DNA from: Halobellus litoreus
GTDB lineage: Archaea > Halobacteriota > Halobacteria > Halobacteriales > Haloferacaceae
Direction of reading: 5' to 3'
DNA length: 64,000 nucleotides
Assembly: GCF_024464595.1 (NCBI RefSeq)
Contig: NZ_JANHAW010000001.1
Location: 248,001 to 312,000 of the forward strand
Within the stretch, counting starts at the first letter, position 1. Each line of letters begins with the position of its first letter. The notes beneath the pieces were generated by a model, which did not search any database, was not told where the DNA came from, and worked only from the letters and a program-made list of their open reading frames with translations. Of the stretch, positions 48,267 to 57,353 are shown piece by piece. Position numbers and translations under genes: made by a program.

Positions 48267-48593
48267 ATGGTGGATTACCATTTCCGCGACATCGTCCAGA
48301 ACTCGAAAGAGCTCAAAACGTTCGACGACGGTGTGCTCGTCGGCCGCGGCTGGCAGGCGATGTGTAAGACCTGTTCGACGGTCCACGAGACGGATCACTC
48401 GGAGTTCGACGTGCCGATAACGACATTCGACAACGGAGAAAAGCACATTCCGATCGACGAGGAGGTCTTTCGATTCGTCGCAGAGATGCGTGCGTGGAAT
48501 TGCTGTCACGAGGGAACGGAGCCGTACGATGGGTTTCCAGCGGCCCCAGATGCCCCCTACGGAATCGAATTGGGTTCGTCCCACAGAGAGTGA
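48267..48593 (+). CDS. hypothetical protein with CxxC and CC motifs
   Basis: The 108-residue acidic protein starts MVDYHFRDIVQNSKELKTFD and has MCKTCSTVHE and AWNCCHEGTEP, a possible zinc site. No family is recognised. It stands between the lipoprotein genes with no operon link. Composition is consistent with a real haloarchaeal gene. Confidence 0.55.
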   Translation: MVDYHFRDIVQNSKELKTFDDGVLVGRGWQAMCKTCSTVHETDHSEFDVPITTFDNGEKHIPIDEEVFRFVAEMRAWNCCHEGTEPYDGFPAAPDAPYGIELGSSHRE

Positions 48594-48778
48594 GAGAACT
48601 CTTCGCAGCGCCGAGGAAAGACGGCGCGGCGACCTCAACGACTTCCACCAGCGCGTATCTGCAGGGAATGAGCGGGCGTCGTTCGAGTTGATGCTGAAGA
48701 AGGTGACCCCGGCCAACTGTCACGTTCAGTACACCCTCGGGAGAATCGGCGGACATCTCACAGCCATCTACCGAGGGC

Positions 48779-49141
48779 TCACGCTGCACGCCCTCGGTTC
48801 AACTCGACTGCTCCATCGCTGTCGATGAAAACGTCCAGCTGATTGAACCATTCCTCGGACCGGAACTCCCTGGCGAATACGACATCGCCGTCCATTTGAA
48901 CCGTGATTCGATACTGACCGCTCTTCCAGGGCATCTGACCGAGTTGAGCGGTCCCCTCGGTCGCTACCTCAACTGTGTTTGCCACGGCCAGTTTCTCCCG
49001 CTGGACAGCCCAGACCGTCACTGTATGAGTACCATCGTCTTGATTGACCACGAGCATCGTTATTGGATCTCCCGGCCCTCCGGTACAGCCCGCGAGAGGT
49101 AGTAGGCTCGCTACGGTGGCGAGGTACTGACGGCGTTTCAT
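48779..49141 (-). CDS. small predicted lipoprotein
   Basis: ATG at 49141 gives 120 residues. A signal MKRRQYLATVASLLPLAGC places the lipid-modified cysteine at residue 19, with an Arg-Arg pair as for Tat export. The mature part, PITMLVVNQDDGTHTVTVW, looks like a single beta-sandwich domain. Such small lipoproteins are common on haloarchaeal surfaces. Function unknown. Confidence 0.7.
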   Translation of the reverse strand: MKRRQYLATVASLLPLAGCTGGPGDPITMLVVNQDDGTHTVTVWAVQREKLAVANTVEVATEGTAQLGQMPWKSGQYRITVQMDGDVVFAREFRSEEWFNQLDVFIDSDGAVELNRGRAA

Positions 49142-49193
49142 ACTGTGGTGATGCGATGTCAAAATCAAAAACCCACGCTTCGGTCAAACCAGT

Positions 49194-50177
49194 CTACACC
49201 CACTCTAGCGACGCGTTGTGCTGGCTGATGTATCCGGGATCAATACGCTCGGCGACGCGAGGCACACGCTCGCTAGCCTGATCGAGGATCGTTCCGTTGA
49301 GAAGATCACTCTGAGTCTCGAACTCGGGGTTCACCCGCAGTCGGTAGTCCCGATCAAAAGTGAATAGCCCCCGATCGAAGGCTGCGTGGTGGGTCTTACT
49401 CAACGGCAGAACGTTCTCCAGATCAGCACGGTGATCCGGATAGTCACTCCACGGGAGGACGTGCGCCACGTCGATCAGGCCCGGATGATCGACGCCTGAA
49501 ATCGGACAGGTGCGGTCGTACTGCGAGAGCACCGTCGCGCGAAACTCGGGATCGACGGCGCGGGTGTACGCAGTCGTCTCGTACGTCGCGGCCGTCAGCG
49601 CGTCGTCGATCTCCGGCGTCCAGTCCGAATCGGCCCAATCTGAGACGGCGTCGTCGACGAAGGCGCGACCCGCGTCAGTCAGCGCGTATTCGTCGCCTCG
49701 CTTCTCGATTAGCCCCATACTCTGGAGCCAGTTCACCCGCTGGCGGGCCATATCAGTCCGCTCGGGGTTCCAGCCCAACTCGGGATGCGTCTGCAACTGC
49801 TGCGCGGAGATCTCGGCGAGCGTCATCGGTCCTGCTGAGAGCGCATAGAGGAGGCTCCGCAGGCCGACGTTTCGGTCACACATAATCCGGAGCAGCGTCG
49901 CGGTATCGCCCTGCTGGACGTACTCGACGCCGGCGTCGCCGAGTTCCCAGTGGTCGATGGTCTCCCGGAGGAATCCGACCTGCTGGAGGTAGCTGACGCG
50001 CCGCATAATCGAGTCGCGGCTGGAGACGTTCGCGAAACTCCCGCGGTGCCAGCCGACGAGTTCGTCCGTCGTCGGCTGGTGTGCCTGGACGAAGTTCAAA
50101 ATCGCATCGAGGGTGTCGACGTAGCGTGTCCCCCCGCCGAACATCGGGACGATGCTGCGGAGCCGATCCGTGGGCAT
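49194..50177 (-). CDS. HNH endonuclease with N-terminal winged helices
   Basis: The 327-residue protein has two winged-helix-like parts (about 15-85 and 95-170: RRVSYLQQVGFLRETIDHW, RQRVNWLQSMGLIEKRGDEY). A C-terminal HNH nuclease follows, with CPISGVDHPGLIDVAHVLPW then NVLPLSKTHHAAFDRGLF; the three core residues are His in AHVLPW, Asn in NVLPLS and His in THHAAFD. Such proteins act as restriction-like or homing-type nucleases; relatives occur in defence and mobile regions. No methyltransferase lies beside it. ATG at 50177. Confidence 0.85.
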   Translation of the reverse strand: MPTDRLRSIVPMFGGGTRYVDTLDAILNFVQAHQPTTDELVGWHRGSFANVSSRDSIMRRVSYLQQVGFLRETIDHWELGDAGVEYVQQGDTATLLRIMCDRNVGLRSLLYALSAGPMTLAEISAQQLQTHPELGWNPERTDMARQRVNWLQSMGLIEKRGDEYALTDAGRAFVDDAVSDWADSDWTPEIDDALTAATYETTAYTRAVDPEFRATVLSQYDRTCPISGVDHPGLIDVAHVLPWSDYPDHRADLENVLPLSKTHHAAFDRGLFTFDRDYRLRVNPEFETQSDLLNGTILDQASERVPRVAERIDPGYISQHNASLEWV

Positions 50178-50367
50178 ACACGGGCCTGACAGCGGGGAGG
50201 GATGATTCTTTCTCTGAGACCGTTCTCGTCCGAGGGACGGTTCGCTGTCGATGCGGTAGTATTGGTCAAGCAGATCTAAAAGACGCTCCGAGTCTGTAGT
50301 AGGTCGTCGGAACTCTCGAAGGAAGCGGTGGGCGTGCTTTCATCTTCGTGAACAGCGTAGGTCGTCT

Positions 50368-51039
50368 ATGGTGCAACGGAAAACGGTCGCCCTCGGTCTC
50401 GTGGCGCTTCTCGGAATCGGGGCCGCCAGTCGCAGATACCGCCAAGACCGGACGACGCCACGAGTCGAGTACGAAACAGTCTCCAGGATCGGCGACATCG
50501 AGATCCGTCGGTACCCTCCAACAGTCATCGTCGAGACCACTGCCCCCAGTGAGAACGCCGCCTTTCGGCGTCTATTCAGATACATCTCCGGTGAGAACAG
50601 AAGCGCGACAGAGGTGTCGATGACCGCCCCTGTCGAGAGCGACGCCGGCGAATCAGCCTCGATGACGGCCCCGGCCGACTCCGAATCTGTAGCGATGACC
50701 GCACCCGTGGAGTCAGAGACAACTGGCGAAGGTGTCCGGATGGCCTTCTACCTGCCGGGAGCGCACGATTACGACTCGGCACCTCGGCCGACTGCTGATT
50801 CGGTGCGTCTCGTCGAGCAGCCGGGTCGCACGCTCGCCGTCATCGGCTTCTCGTGGTGGGCCACCGACAGCCGTGTCGAACGGAAGACGCGGGAGTTGCG
50901 CTCGCAACTCGCCGCGGCCGACACGTCGTTTGAAATCGTCGGTGCACCGGTGCTGCTGCGTTACGAGGGGCCGTGGGTCCCGCCGTTCCTCCGGACCAAC
51001 GAAGTCGCGGTTCCCGTCCGACGGACCAGTTCAGTCTGA
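50368..51039 (+). CDS. SOUL/HBP-family heme-binding protein
   Basis: The 223-residue protein has an N-terminal membrane anchor or signal (VALGLVALLGIGAASRR), then the SOUL domain: YETVSRIGDIEIRRYPPTVI, NAAFRRLFRYISGENRSATE, MTAPV, MAFYLP and FSWWATDSRVERKTRELRSQ. SOUL proteins bind heme or tetrapyrroles. The MTAP motif occurs three times in about 35 residues where most family members have one or two. It is divergent from the HNH gene. Confidence 0.85.
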   Translation: MVQRKTVALGLVALLGIGAASRRYRQDRTTPRVEYETVSRIGDIEIRRYPPTVIVETTAPSENAAFRRLFRYISGENRSATEVSMTAPVESDAGESASMTAPADSESVAMTAPVESETTGEGVRMAFYLPGAHDYDSAPRPTADSVRLVEQPGRTLAVIGFSWWATDSRVERKTRELRSQLAAADTSFEIVGAPVLLRYEGPWVPPFLRTNEVAVPVRRTSSV

Positions 51040-51143
51040 CCGACACGGAACCAGAGATCGACCTCGGTGCGTGTGCGACATCGACTAACAGCAGCATCGG
51101 GACACGTCGCCCGATGGCTCCGAACCGGAGACCGACGGAGTAG

Positions 51144-52424
51144 CTATTCGAGCCGTTCGACGACGAACGCGGCCGCGGCGGGAACGGCGCGCGCGTAGAG
51201 CTCGACCCAGGCGAAGTCGCCTTCGACGCGTGGGGGGTCGGCGTAGTGGTCCTCGATGAGCTCGGTGACGTACTCGAAGGTCCCGAGGGTCGGTCGAACG
51301 ATCTGTGCGGCCATTCGCGGATGTTCGCCCTCCCCGATGGCGGTGATCGCTTCCCGCGCCCGGTCCGCGGTTCCCGAGACGGACGCGGCCGTCAGTTCAC
51401 CCTGATATGCGCCGTCACGGATTCCGTGTATCGTCGCTCGGAGCGCTTCGATGCCAGCCAGGATCTGCCCAGCGTCGATGACGGCGGCCGCGAACTGGCC
51501 GTCGTCTCGATGCTCCCGCGCCTCCTCGGTCTTCGCCTCGACGTATCCGCTGGCCCGTCTGAACAACCACCGGCCCGCCGTTCCCTCGAGGTCGGCGCGG
51601 AACGGTGGTTCCTCGCGGTCGAGGAAGTCGCTAACGGCCGAGCGTGTGCGAGAAGCCGCGTATTCGAGGCGTCTCGACGCGTCGATCAGCGCTGTCCACT
51701 GCGGGGCCGTCTCGGAGCGCTCGCTCAGGTACGCGTCCCGCAGTCGACGGGCGTCGGCGAGCGTCGCACGGGCGAGTTCGACGCGGCCGACGGCGTCCCC
51801 GGCTTGGAACGGACGGGCGACCGGATCGGACGGATACGCCGGGGCAGGGCGGACGCGTCGGCGACAGTCCCCCAGCAGGCCTTCTATCGGTGCGTGCGCG
51901 AGCACCGCCTCCAACGACGACGACGCGCGGTACTCGTGGCCGGCGGCGAACGACCCGAGCTCGTCGCGCACTCCTTGCCGCCGTTCAATGACCGCCCCCG
52001 CGTCGCCGTCGCCCGTCGCGGCGCGGTACGTTCCCAGAACGCACGCGGCCTCCTTCCGCCGCTCGCGCCATACCGAGAGTTCCTCGGTCGGCCAGGACTC
52101 GCCCGGTTCGTCGTCGAGACGGTCCGCGGCAGATTCGCGATTCGATCGGACCTCCTCGGCGACGGCCCCGTTCGGCACGGACGGCTCGGACGGGACCGCC
52201 GCGAGCAACTCACGGGACCGCTCGCGGTGCGCGTTCACCGGGTCCGTGGGAACTGCGATCGGGAACGGGGATTCGGGCCACGCGAGCGACCCGATATCGT
52301 CAGTCGACAGCGACACGTCCGCGTCGTCTGACTGGTCGTTTCCGAACGGCAGGGCCGCACACCCGGCCAGTCCGGAGACGCCGACGGCTCCGAGTCCGGC
52401 GAGCACGTCGCGACGCGACCTCAT
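51144..52424 (-). CDS. Tat lipoprotein of unknown function
   Basis: The 426-residue protein starts MRSRRDVLAGLGAVGVSGLA with lipobox LAGC (Cys22). The mature part is helical and charged, with several Arg/Glu-rich coils (RSRELLAAVPSEPSVPNGAV and later). No catalytic motif is recognised. Its start overlaps the stop of the upstream lipoprotein by four bases, so the two are co-produced and probably interact on the cell surface. Confidence 0.7.
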   Translation of the reverse strand: MRSRRDVLAGLGAVGVSGLAGCAALPFGNDQSDDADVSLSTDDIGSLAWPESPFPIAVPTDPVNAHRERSRELLAAVPSEPSVPNGAVAEEVRSNRESAADRLDDEPGESWPTEELSVWRERRKEAACVLGTYRAATGDGDAGAVIERRQGVRDELGSFAAGHEYRASSSLEAVLAHAPIEGLLGDCRRRVRPAPAYPSDPVARPFQAGDAVGRVELARATLADARRLRDAYLSERSETAPQWTALIDASRRLEYAASRTRSAVSDFLDREEPPFRADLEGTAGRWLFRRASGYVEAKTEEAREHRDDGQFAAAVIDAGQILAGIEALRATIHGIRDGAYQGELTAASVSGTADRAREAITAIGEGEHPRMAAQIVRPTLGTFEYVTELIEDHYADPPRVEGDFAWVELYARAVPAAAAFVVERLE

Positions 52425-53077
52425 TCGCCGCCACCCCCGCCAGCGGGCGTCACCGTCGCGTTAAAGTACTCCCCGCGGGGAGAGGGCCGGCAGGAACTCG
52501 ACATCCCGCGACCCATCCCCGAGGACTGCTCGGCGGCGACGGGCAGCCGAATCGCGAATCCGACGGTGTGGGTTTCCTCGACGCTACATTCGACGTCGGC
52601 AGGGCGGTGCGTTCGGCAGAAGTCGGCGTGCGGGTGGAGGTCGTCGCGTTTCAGCTCGTCCCACTCGACGGTCGCCGATCGGAGGCGGATCTCGTAACAG
52701 GCCTCGACGGGCATCGAGAGGAGGTACACCGACGACGAGTCGAAGTCCGTCTCCGTGACGAACGAACGGAGTCCCTCGGCCTCTTGCACGTCGCCGAAGG
52801 TGAGTTCGGCGAGACCCCCCTCGGCGACGACGACGCTTCGACCGTGACGGGCGTACCGACCGCGCCCCTCGTCGCTGGGCGTCGGCAACTCCGCTCCTTG
52901 GGCGAACAAGACGGCTCCGTCCTCGTTGCGGACGCGGCGCGCTTCGTAGTCCTCGATCCTGTTCCGATCGCTCCGGCGGTCGATCATCGGGAGGTCAGCC
53001 TCGCTGGAGCACCCGGCGAGTGCGGCGATCCCGGATGCGGCCGTGAGGAGGGCTCGGCGGCGGGTCAGGGAGGGCAT
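52421..53077 (-). CDS. Tat lipoprotein of unknown function, upstream partner
   Basis: ATG at 53077 gives 218 residues. A signal LTRRRALLTAASGIAALAGC gives a lipid-modified cysteine at position 22. The mature part contains Cys-bearing segments (CYEIRLRSATVEWDELKRDD and RTHRPADVECSVEETHTVGF) and beta-strand-rich stretches. No known domain is recognised. The following lipoprotein gene overlaps by four bases. Confidence 0.68.
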   Translation of the reverse strand: MPSLTRRRALLTAASGIAALAGCSSEADLPMIDRRSDRNRIEDYEARRVRNEDGAVLFAQGAELPTPSDEGRGRYARHGRSVVVAEGGLAELTFGDVQEAEGLRSFVTETDFDSSSVYLLSMPVEACYEIRLRSATVEWDELKRDDLHPHADFCRTHRPADVECSVEETHTVGFAIRLPVAAEQSSGMGRGMSSSCRPSPRGEYFNATVTPAGGGGGE

Positions 53078-53262
53078 CACCGCCCACATCGGGGAGCGGT
53101 GTGAAACGTTTTCTGGAACTGCCGGTCCTGTAACCACGCCGAGGAGGACGCAGATTCGTTCTCGATTCGGCGAACAGGTAACTCGGCTTCGCCAGTGGGT
53201 TCATCGTGCGAGCGAGGATTCGAGTGGTAACTGTTACCTAGAGGCGGGTCGACAGGGACGGT

Positions 53263-53517
53263 ATGAGTGTTTCAGCCGCGGTCGGCGAGGGGAGCGCGGA
53301 CGGCTGTACGCTGTGCGGAGACTCGAACGCACCGGAAACCCGCCAGGGGAAACGGCTCTGCCGCCCGTGCGTGCGAAAGCTCAGCAGTTCGGAGTTGCTC
53401 GGAGCGGTGTCGTCCGACGACGACCGAGCGCCACCGGACGCCGACGCCGTTCCCGATCTCGGCGCACGGGACGGGGTGGAGCACATTGAGGAGAATCGGT
53501 ACCTCGTCGTGATCTGA
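53263..53517 (+). CDS. small haloarchaeal zinc-finger protein
   Basis: The 84-residue protein has DGCTLCGDSNAPETRQGKRL then CRPCVRKL, a CxxC-CxxC zinc motif near residues 15-40. The acidic C-terminal tail ends VEHIEENRYLVVI. It is divergent from the lipoprotein pair. Zinc-finger proteins of this size in haloarchaea have regulatory roles in several cases, but the role here is unknown. Confidence 0.65.
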   Translation: MSVSAAVGEGSADGCTLCGDSNAPETRQGKRLCRPCVRKLSSSELLGAVSSDDDRAPPDADAVPDLGARDGVEHIEENRYLVVI

Positions 53518-53605
53518 ACGCGTCGGGTCAGAACGCCGGGGGAGAGACACGTATCAGCCGAGGCCCGATGCCCCGATTAGCAGACCGTCGGGTCGCGCCA
53601 CCCGG

Positions 53606-55006
53606 CTACACGCCCTCGAAACCGTCTTTGAACGAGTTGTATCCGGACGGCCCGCGCTCGGCGACGCGCCGGAGGGGGTCGACGCTGCCCGTCCGGTGGC
53701 GCTCCGCCCAGAGGATCAGCTCCTCTTCGAGCGAGTCGACGAGGTCCGGACGGTCCGCCGCCAGGTCGTTCTGTTCCCAGGGATCGTCGTTCATCTCGTA
53801 GAGCTGATACTCGGGAAGGACGCCGTCCCACATCCCGGGGTGGTACGTCCGGACGAGCTTCCAGTCGGGCGTCCGGATCGCTCGCTGGGCGGTGTAGAGA
53901 CCGTGATCGAACACGATGGCGTCGCGCCCCGCCGCGTCCGACGATTCGACGATCGGGCGCAGCGACGCGCCCTGCCAACGCGCCGGCGGCGACTCGCCGA
54001 GGTAGTCCGCGATTGTCGGCGCGAAGTCGACGTTCGTGATCAGGTGCTCGCGAGTCCCTTGTTCGATCGGCGTGTCGGCCGGCGGCTTGACGATCATCGG
54101 GACGCGCTGGGTGCCGTCGTGGGTGCTCCAGTGCTCGCGGTAGAGGCCGTGCTCGCCGAACTCCTCGCCGTGATCGCCCGAGAGGATGATCAGCGTCTCG
54201 TCGTACTGGCCGGTGGATTTGAGATATTCGATGAGTCGGCCGACGTGGTGGTCAGTGTAGCGGATCTCGGCGTCGTACGCGGAGATCATCTCGTTGAGAT
54301 CACCGCGCGTCTCGATACCCTCCTGGGACGCGCCGCGGAGCGTGTCCCACTCGCGGTGTTCCGCGAGTTGCTCCTCGGTCGGGTGCGGCGGCAGCGGGGT
54401 GTCGCGGAACCGCTCGATCTCGTCCTCGGAGCGGTTGTACGGCGCGTGCGGGTCCCAGTACTGGGCGTACAGGAAGAACGAGTCGCCGTCGACGGATTCG
54501 AGTTCCTCGATCGCGGTGTCGGTGACCGTCTCGGCCCGCGGCGTCTGAAACGAGACGTGGCCCCACTCGACGGTCATCTCCTCGTCGGGCTCCTGGGGCT
54601 GTCTGAACGTGTGCCAGACGTGGTAGAACCACGGCGCGGGGTGCCGCGGGAACGACGAGACGCCGATGGTCGGGATTCTGTTCTGGAAGAACAGTTCCGG
54701 CAGCGTCCACCAGGGTCGCCCCGGTTGATTCTCGGTCCACGATCCGGCCCAGTCGGTGCGGTTCTCGGGGCGGTCGATCCGCTGAGACTGCTGACCGTGA
54801 GTCTCGACGCCGTTGGCGATCCCGAACCGACCGGAGGTCAGGGCCGCCCGCGACGGCATACACGGGGAGTTCGCGACGTACCCGCGCTCGAACGCGACGG
54901 CGTCGTCGAGGAGTTCGTCGATGTTCGGGGTGGTCGGCCCCGCGTAGCCGTAGCCGCCGACGTGGTCCGCCCGGAGTGAGTCGATGTCGATGAAGAGGAC
55001 TCGCAT
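53606..55006 (-). CDS. sulfatase-family hydrolase
   Basis: ATG at 55006 gives 466 residues. The start MRVLFIDIDSLRADHVG has the two metal aspartates. The formylglycine motif is NSPCMPSRAALTSGR with Cys49 in the CxPSR arrangement. SGDHGEEFGEHGLYREHWST completes the metal site. No signal peptide is seen, so it acts inside the cell or is exported by another route. Possible substrates are sulfated or phosphorylated lipids or glycans. It is divergent from the geranylgeranyl reductase-like gene. Confidence 0.87.
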   Translation of the reverse strand: MRVLFIDIDSLRADHVGGYGYAGPTTPNIDELLDDAVAFERGYVANSPCMPSRAALTSGRFGIANGVETHGQQSQRIDRPENRTDWAGSWTENQPGRPWWTLPELFFQNRIPTIGVSSFPRHPAPWFYHVWHTFRQPQEPDEEMTVEWGHVSFQTPRAETVTDTAIEELESVDGDSFFLYAQYWDPHAPYNRSEDEIERFRDTPLPPHPTEEQLAEHREWDTLRGASQEGIETRGDLNEMISAYDAEIRYTDHHVGRLIEYLKSTGQYDETLIILSGDHGEEFGEHGLYREHWSTHDGTQRVPMIVKPPADTPIEQGTREHLITNVDFAPTIADYLGESPPARWQGASLRPIVESSDAAGRDAIVFDHGLYTAQRAIRTPDWKLVRTYHPGMWDGVLPEYQLYEMNDDPWEQNDLAADRPDLVDSLEEELILWAERHRTGSVDPLRRVAERGPSGYNSFKDGFEGV

Positions 55007-55167
55007 ACCGCCAGCTACCACTCCCGCGATCCGGATAGGTTTTCGGGAGGGTGCCGGCGACCAGGGACGGTCTCCGAGAGCCCGTCGGCGACCCGGGTGT
55101 CGCCTGCGGGTGTCGACGTCGATCCACAGGCGACAGTATAATACCGGGTCGGGGTCGCTGTAGCCAT

Positions 55168-56553
55168 ATGGAGCGATTCGACGTAGCCATCGTCGGCGGC
55201 GGCCCCGCGGGGTCGTCCGCCGGACACGCCGCCGCGTCGGCCGGCGCGTCGGCGGTCGTCCTCGAAAAGGGCGTCCCGCGGGCTGATCGGCCGGATCGAC
55301 TGGGCCCGGATTCGACGGACGCCGCGGGAATCCTCGACTACTGGGTGGACATTATGGGGATCCACCCCGACGAGATGCCCGAGGACGTCGTGCTCGGCGA
55401 GTTGGACAGGGCGGAGTTCATCGGCCCGACGGAGTCGCTAACGATGCGCTCGACGGGCATCGAATCGTCGTACGACGAGTTCGGCTTCTGTATGCAGCGG
55501 GCTCGCTTCGACGACTTCCTGCGCGACCGGGCCGAAGAGGCGGGGGCGGCCTACCGCGTCGGCACGTCGGTCCGCGGCGTCGAGACGGACCTGGCGGCGA
55601 CGGACGGACCGCGGCATCGACTCGAACTCGCGGACGGCGAAACCGTCGGTACCGACTTCCTGATCCTGGCGGACGGTCCGCAACGGCAGGTCACGTCCGG
55701 CGTCCTCGACGACTACCTCCCCTTCGACGTCACCGAACGCCTCTCGACGCGGGAGACGAACCACATCGCCTACCAGGAACACCGTCGCCTGCCCGAGGAG
55801 GTCTTCGAGGAGGTCGCCGGCGCGATCAAGTTCTGGTGGGGACATATGCCCGGTCACACCGCCTATCCGTGGATCTTCCCGAACGACGACAACGTGGCCC
55901 GGATCGGGCTGACGATGCCCATCGGGATGGACATCGACGACGTCGAGAACCGGGACGCATACCCGCTTCTCCGCCCCGACGACGAACGGATCCCGCAGGG
56001 GAAGGAGTACATTCGACGGCTGCTGGAGATGGAGTACGGCGACGAGTACGACATCGAGGCGGACTTCCCGCTGGTCGAGGAGCGCGGGAAGTCCGGCGGG
56101 ACCGAGACGTACGCCATCTCGTCGACGCGGCCGATCGATTCCCCCACCGCCGCGGGCATCGCCGTCGTGGGCGGCGCGATGGGCGCGACGTCGGCGTTCC
56201 ACGAGGGCGGCGACCACACGGCCGTTCGGACGGGCGCGATCGCGGGCGAACTGGCCGCGTCCGGTGACCTCTCGCCGTACAACGACCGCTGGAAGGACGC
56301 CATCGGCGACGAGGTGCTCAGAAACGTCGCGATGGCGGACGTCGTCCACGACTACGACCCCGACGACTGGGACTGGGCGTTCTCGACCGCCCGGAAACTG
56401 ATGGAGAACAGCGACGGGTACGGCCTGTTCGACACGAGCAACGTCCGGGCGGGCTTCGGTGCCGCCCGCCTCGTCACCAGTTACAAGCGCACGAAGTTCT
56501 CGTTCCGAAACGGCAAGTACGTACAATTCACCGAATCCGAGTACACGCTGTAG
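55168..56553 (+). CDS. geranylgeranyl reductase-family flavoprotein
   Basis: The 461-residue protein has the FAD dinucleotide motif VAIVGGGPAGSSAGHAAA (6-23), the substrate-cavity segment GIESSYDEFGFCMQRARFDD, GHTAYPWIFPNDDNVARIGL and AVVGGAMGATSAFHEGG for the FAD phosphate. Relatives saturate archaeol side chains or isoprenoid quinones. Length is about 60 residues over the smallest archaeal members. It may have another isoprenoid substrate; this cannot be settled from sequence. It has a short divergent promoter region with the sulfatase. Confidence 0.82.
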   Translation: MERFDVAIVGGGPAGSSAGHAAASAGASAVVLEKGVPRADRPDRLGPDSTDAAGILDYWVDIMGIHPDEMPEDVVLGELDRAEFIGPTESLTMRSTGIESSYDEFGFCMQRARFDDFLRDRAEEAGAAYRVGTSVRGVETDLAATDGPRHRLELADGETVGTDFLILADGPQRQVTSGVLDDYLPFDVTERLSTRETNHIAYQEHRRLPEEVFEEVAGAIKFWWGHMPGHTAYPWIFPNDDNVARIGLTMPIGMDIDDVENRDAYPLLRPDDERIPQGKEYIRRLLEMEYGDEYDIEADFPLVEERGKSGGTETYAISSTRPIDSPTAAGIAVVGGAMGATSAFHEGGDHTAVRTGAIAGELAASGDLSPYNDRWKDAIGDEVLRNVAMADVVHDYDPDDWDWAFSTARKLMENSDGYGLFDTSNVRAGFGAARLVTSYKRTKFSFRNGKYVQFTESEYTL

Positions 56554-56765
56554 TCGCTCTCGGTGGCGAGTCGGAACGGCCTTGGGCGTCGGTCTCGTTA
56601 GTCCGACTGCGCACCCTTAGTCCCCGCCCGAGTTCTCCCGTCACGGGAGCGATGAATCGGCGGCGAACCCGGGTGTGCGACATCCGCGGACTGTCCGCGC
56701 CCGAAAGACGGACCGCCCGACACGAGGGTTTCCCGGCCGACGCGGCACGCAGCCAGGGATGAGGC

Positions 56766-56786
56766 CGGCCGTTAGTGTTCCGGGCG
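56766..56786 (+). repeat. half copy of the 49-bp hairpin repeat (A)
   Basis: CCGTTAGTGTTCCGGGCGTA at 56769-56788 recurs at 57013-57032, with 22 of 23 bases identical including the next three. The upstream palindromic half of the repeat is missing here. Confidence 0.7.
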
Positions 56787-56981
56787 TACATCGACCTTTT
56801 ACGCTGCGCGAGCGACTGCGTCGCTCGCTCGGTAAAAGCTCGACCAAAAGCACTCCTCGCTCCAGCGCGCCTTTCGGCGCTTAGTCGCTCGTCGGCCTCG
56901 CGCTCACGTCCGTTCGCGCGAGTGAATCGGCGACCTACCGGGTCCTTCGGACCACTCGGTCGCCGAACGCTCGTTGATTCT

Positions 56982-57030
56982 ACTTCCACCAAGCCTACTA
57001 GTAGATGTTCGCCCGTTAGTGTTCCGGGCG
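56982..57030 (+). repeat. 49-bp hairpin repeat, copy B
   Basis: The copy has the palindrome CTACTAGTAG, three variable bases, and the hairpin CGCCCG/CGGGCG around a TAGTGTT loop. It aligns without gaps to copies at 59680-59728 and 61388-61436. Confidence 0.85.
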
Positions 57031-57353
57031 TATATTTCGAATATACTATTAGAATTATCTGCAAATAATACAGATTACTTCAGCCAGAGTCTATCGTCGA
57101 ATGAGATTTACCCGTAGTAGCCGCTCTTTCTCGCCGTATCGTGGAAACTGCCGATGACGACCAGCTTGGAATGAAGTCTGCCGGGAGTACTCTATGCCAG
57201 TAGACCTATCGCCAGGATATCCACATTGCGGTACTTCAGAAGGCCGACCAACTGTCGCTTACTCCGAACTCTGCCCACTTGCTGTAGTCTTATTACGAAA
57301 TCACGATTGAATCATAACACAACAATCATTTCTGCGCGGTATCCATTCTCAGT

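Larger units (their letters stand above)
56554..57353. other. 800-bp non-coding region rich in hairpins
   Basis: No gene is supported. The stretch contains a half repeat at 56766-56786, a long hairpin at 56796-56838 (CTTTTAC/GTAAAAG outside, GCGAGCGAC/GTCGCTCGC inside), a hairpin at 56867-56880, a two-helix hairpin at 56927-56966 and the 49-bp repeat at 56982-57030. From about 57040 it is AT-rich and holds the MFS promoter. A structured RNA encoded here is possible. Confidence 0.6.

Noticed and set aside
48490-48828. 112-codon open frame overlapping two lipid/zinc genes
   Set aside because: It overlaps the end of the 48267-48593 gene and the end of the small lipoprotein gene in other frames and has no recognisable family or promoter.
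43117-50300. Second copy of the tRNA-Pro 3' end as an att site
   Set aside because: No duplicate of the tRNA-Pro T-arm/acceptor sequence was seen in this stretch, so element boundaries could not be set from att sites.
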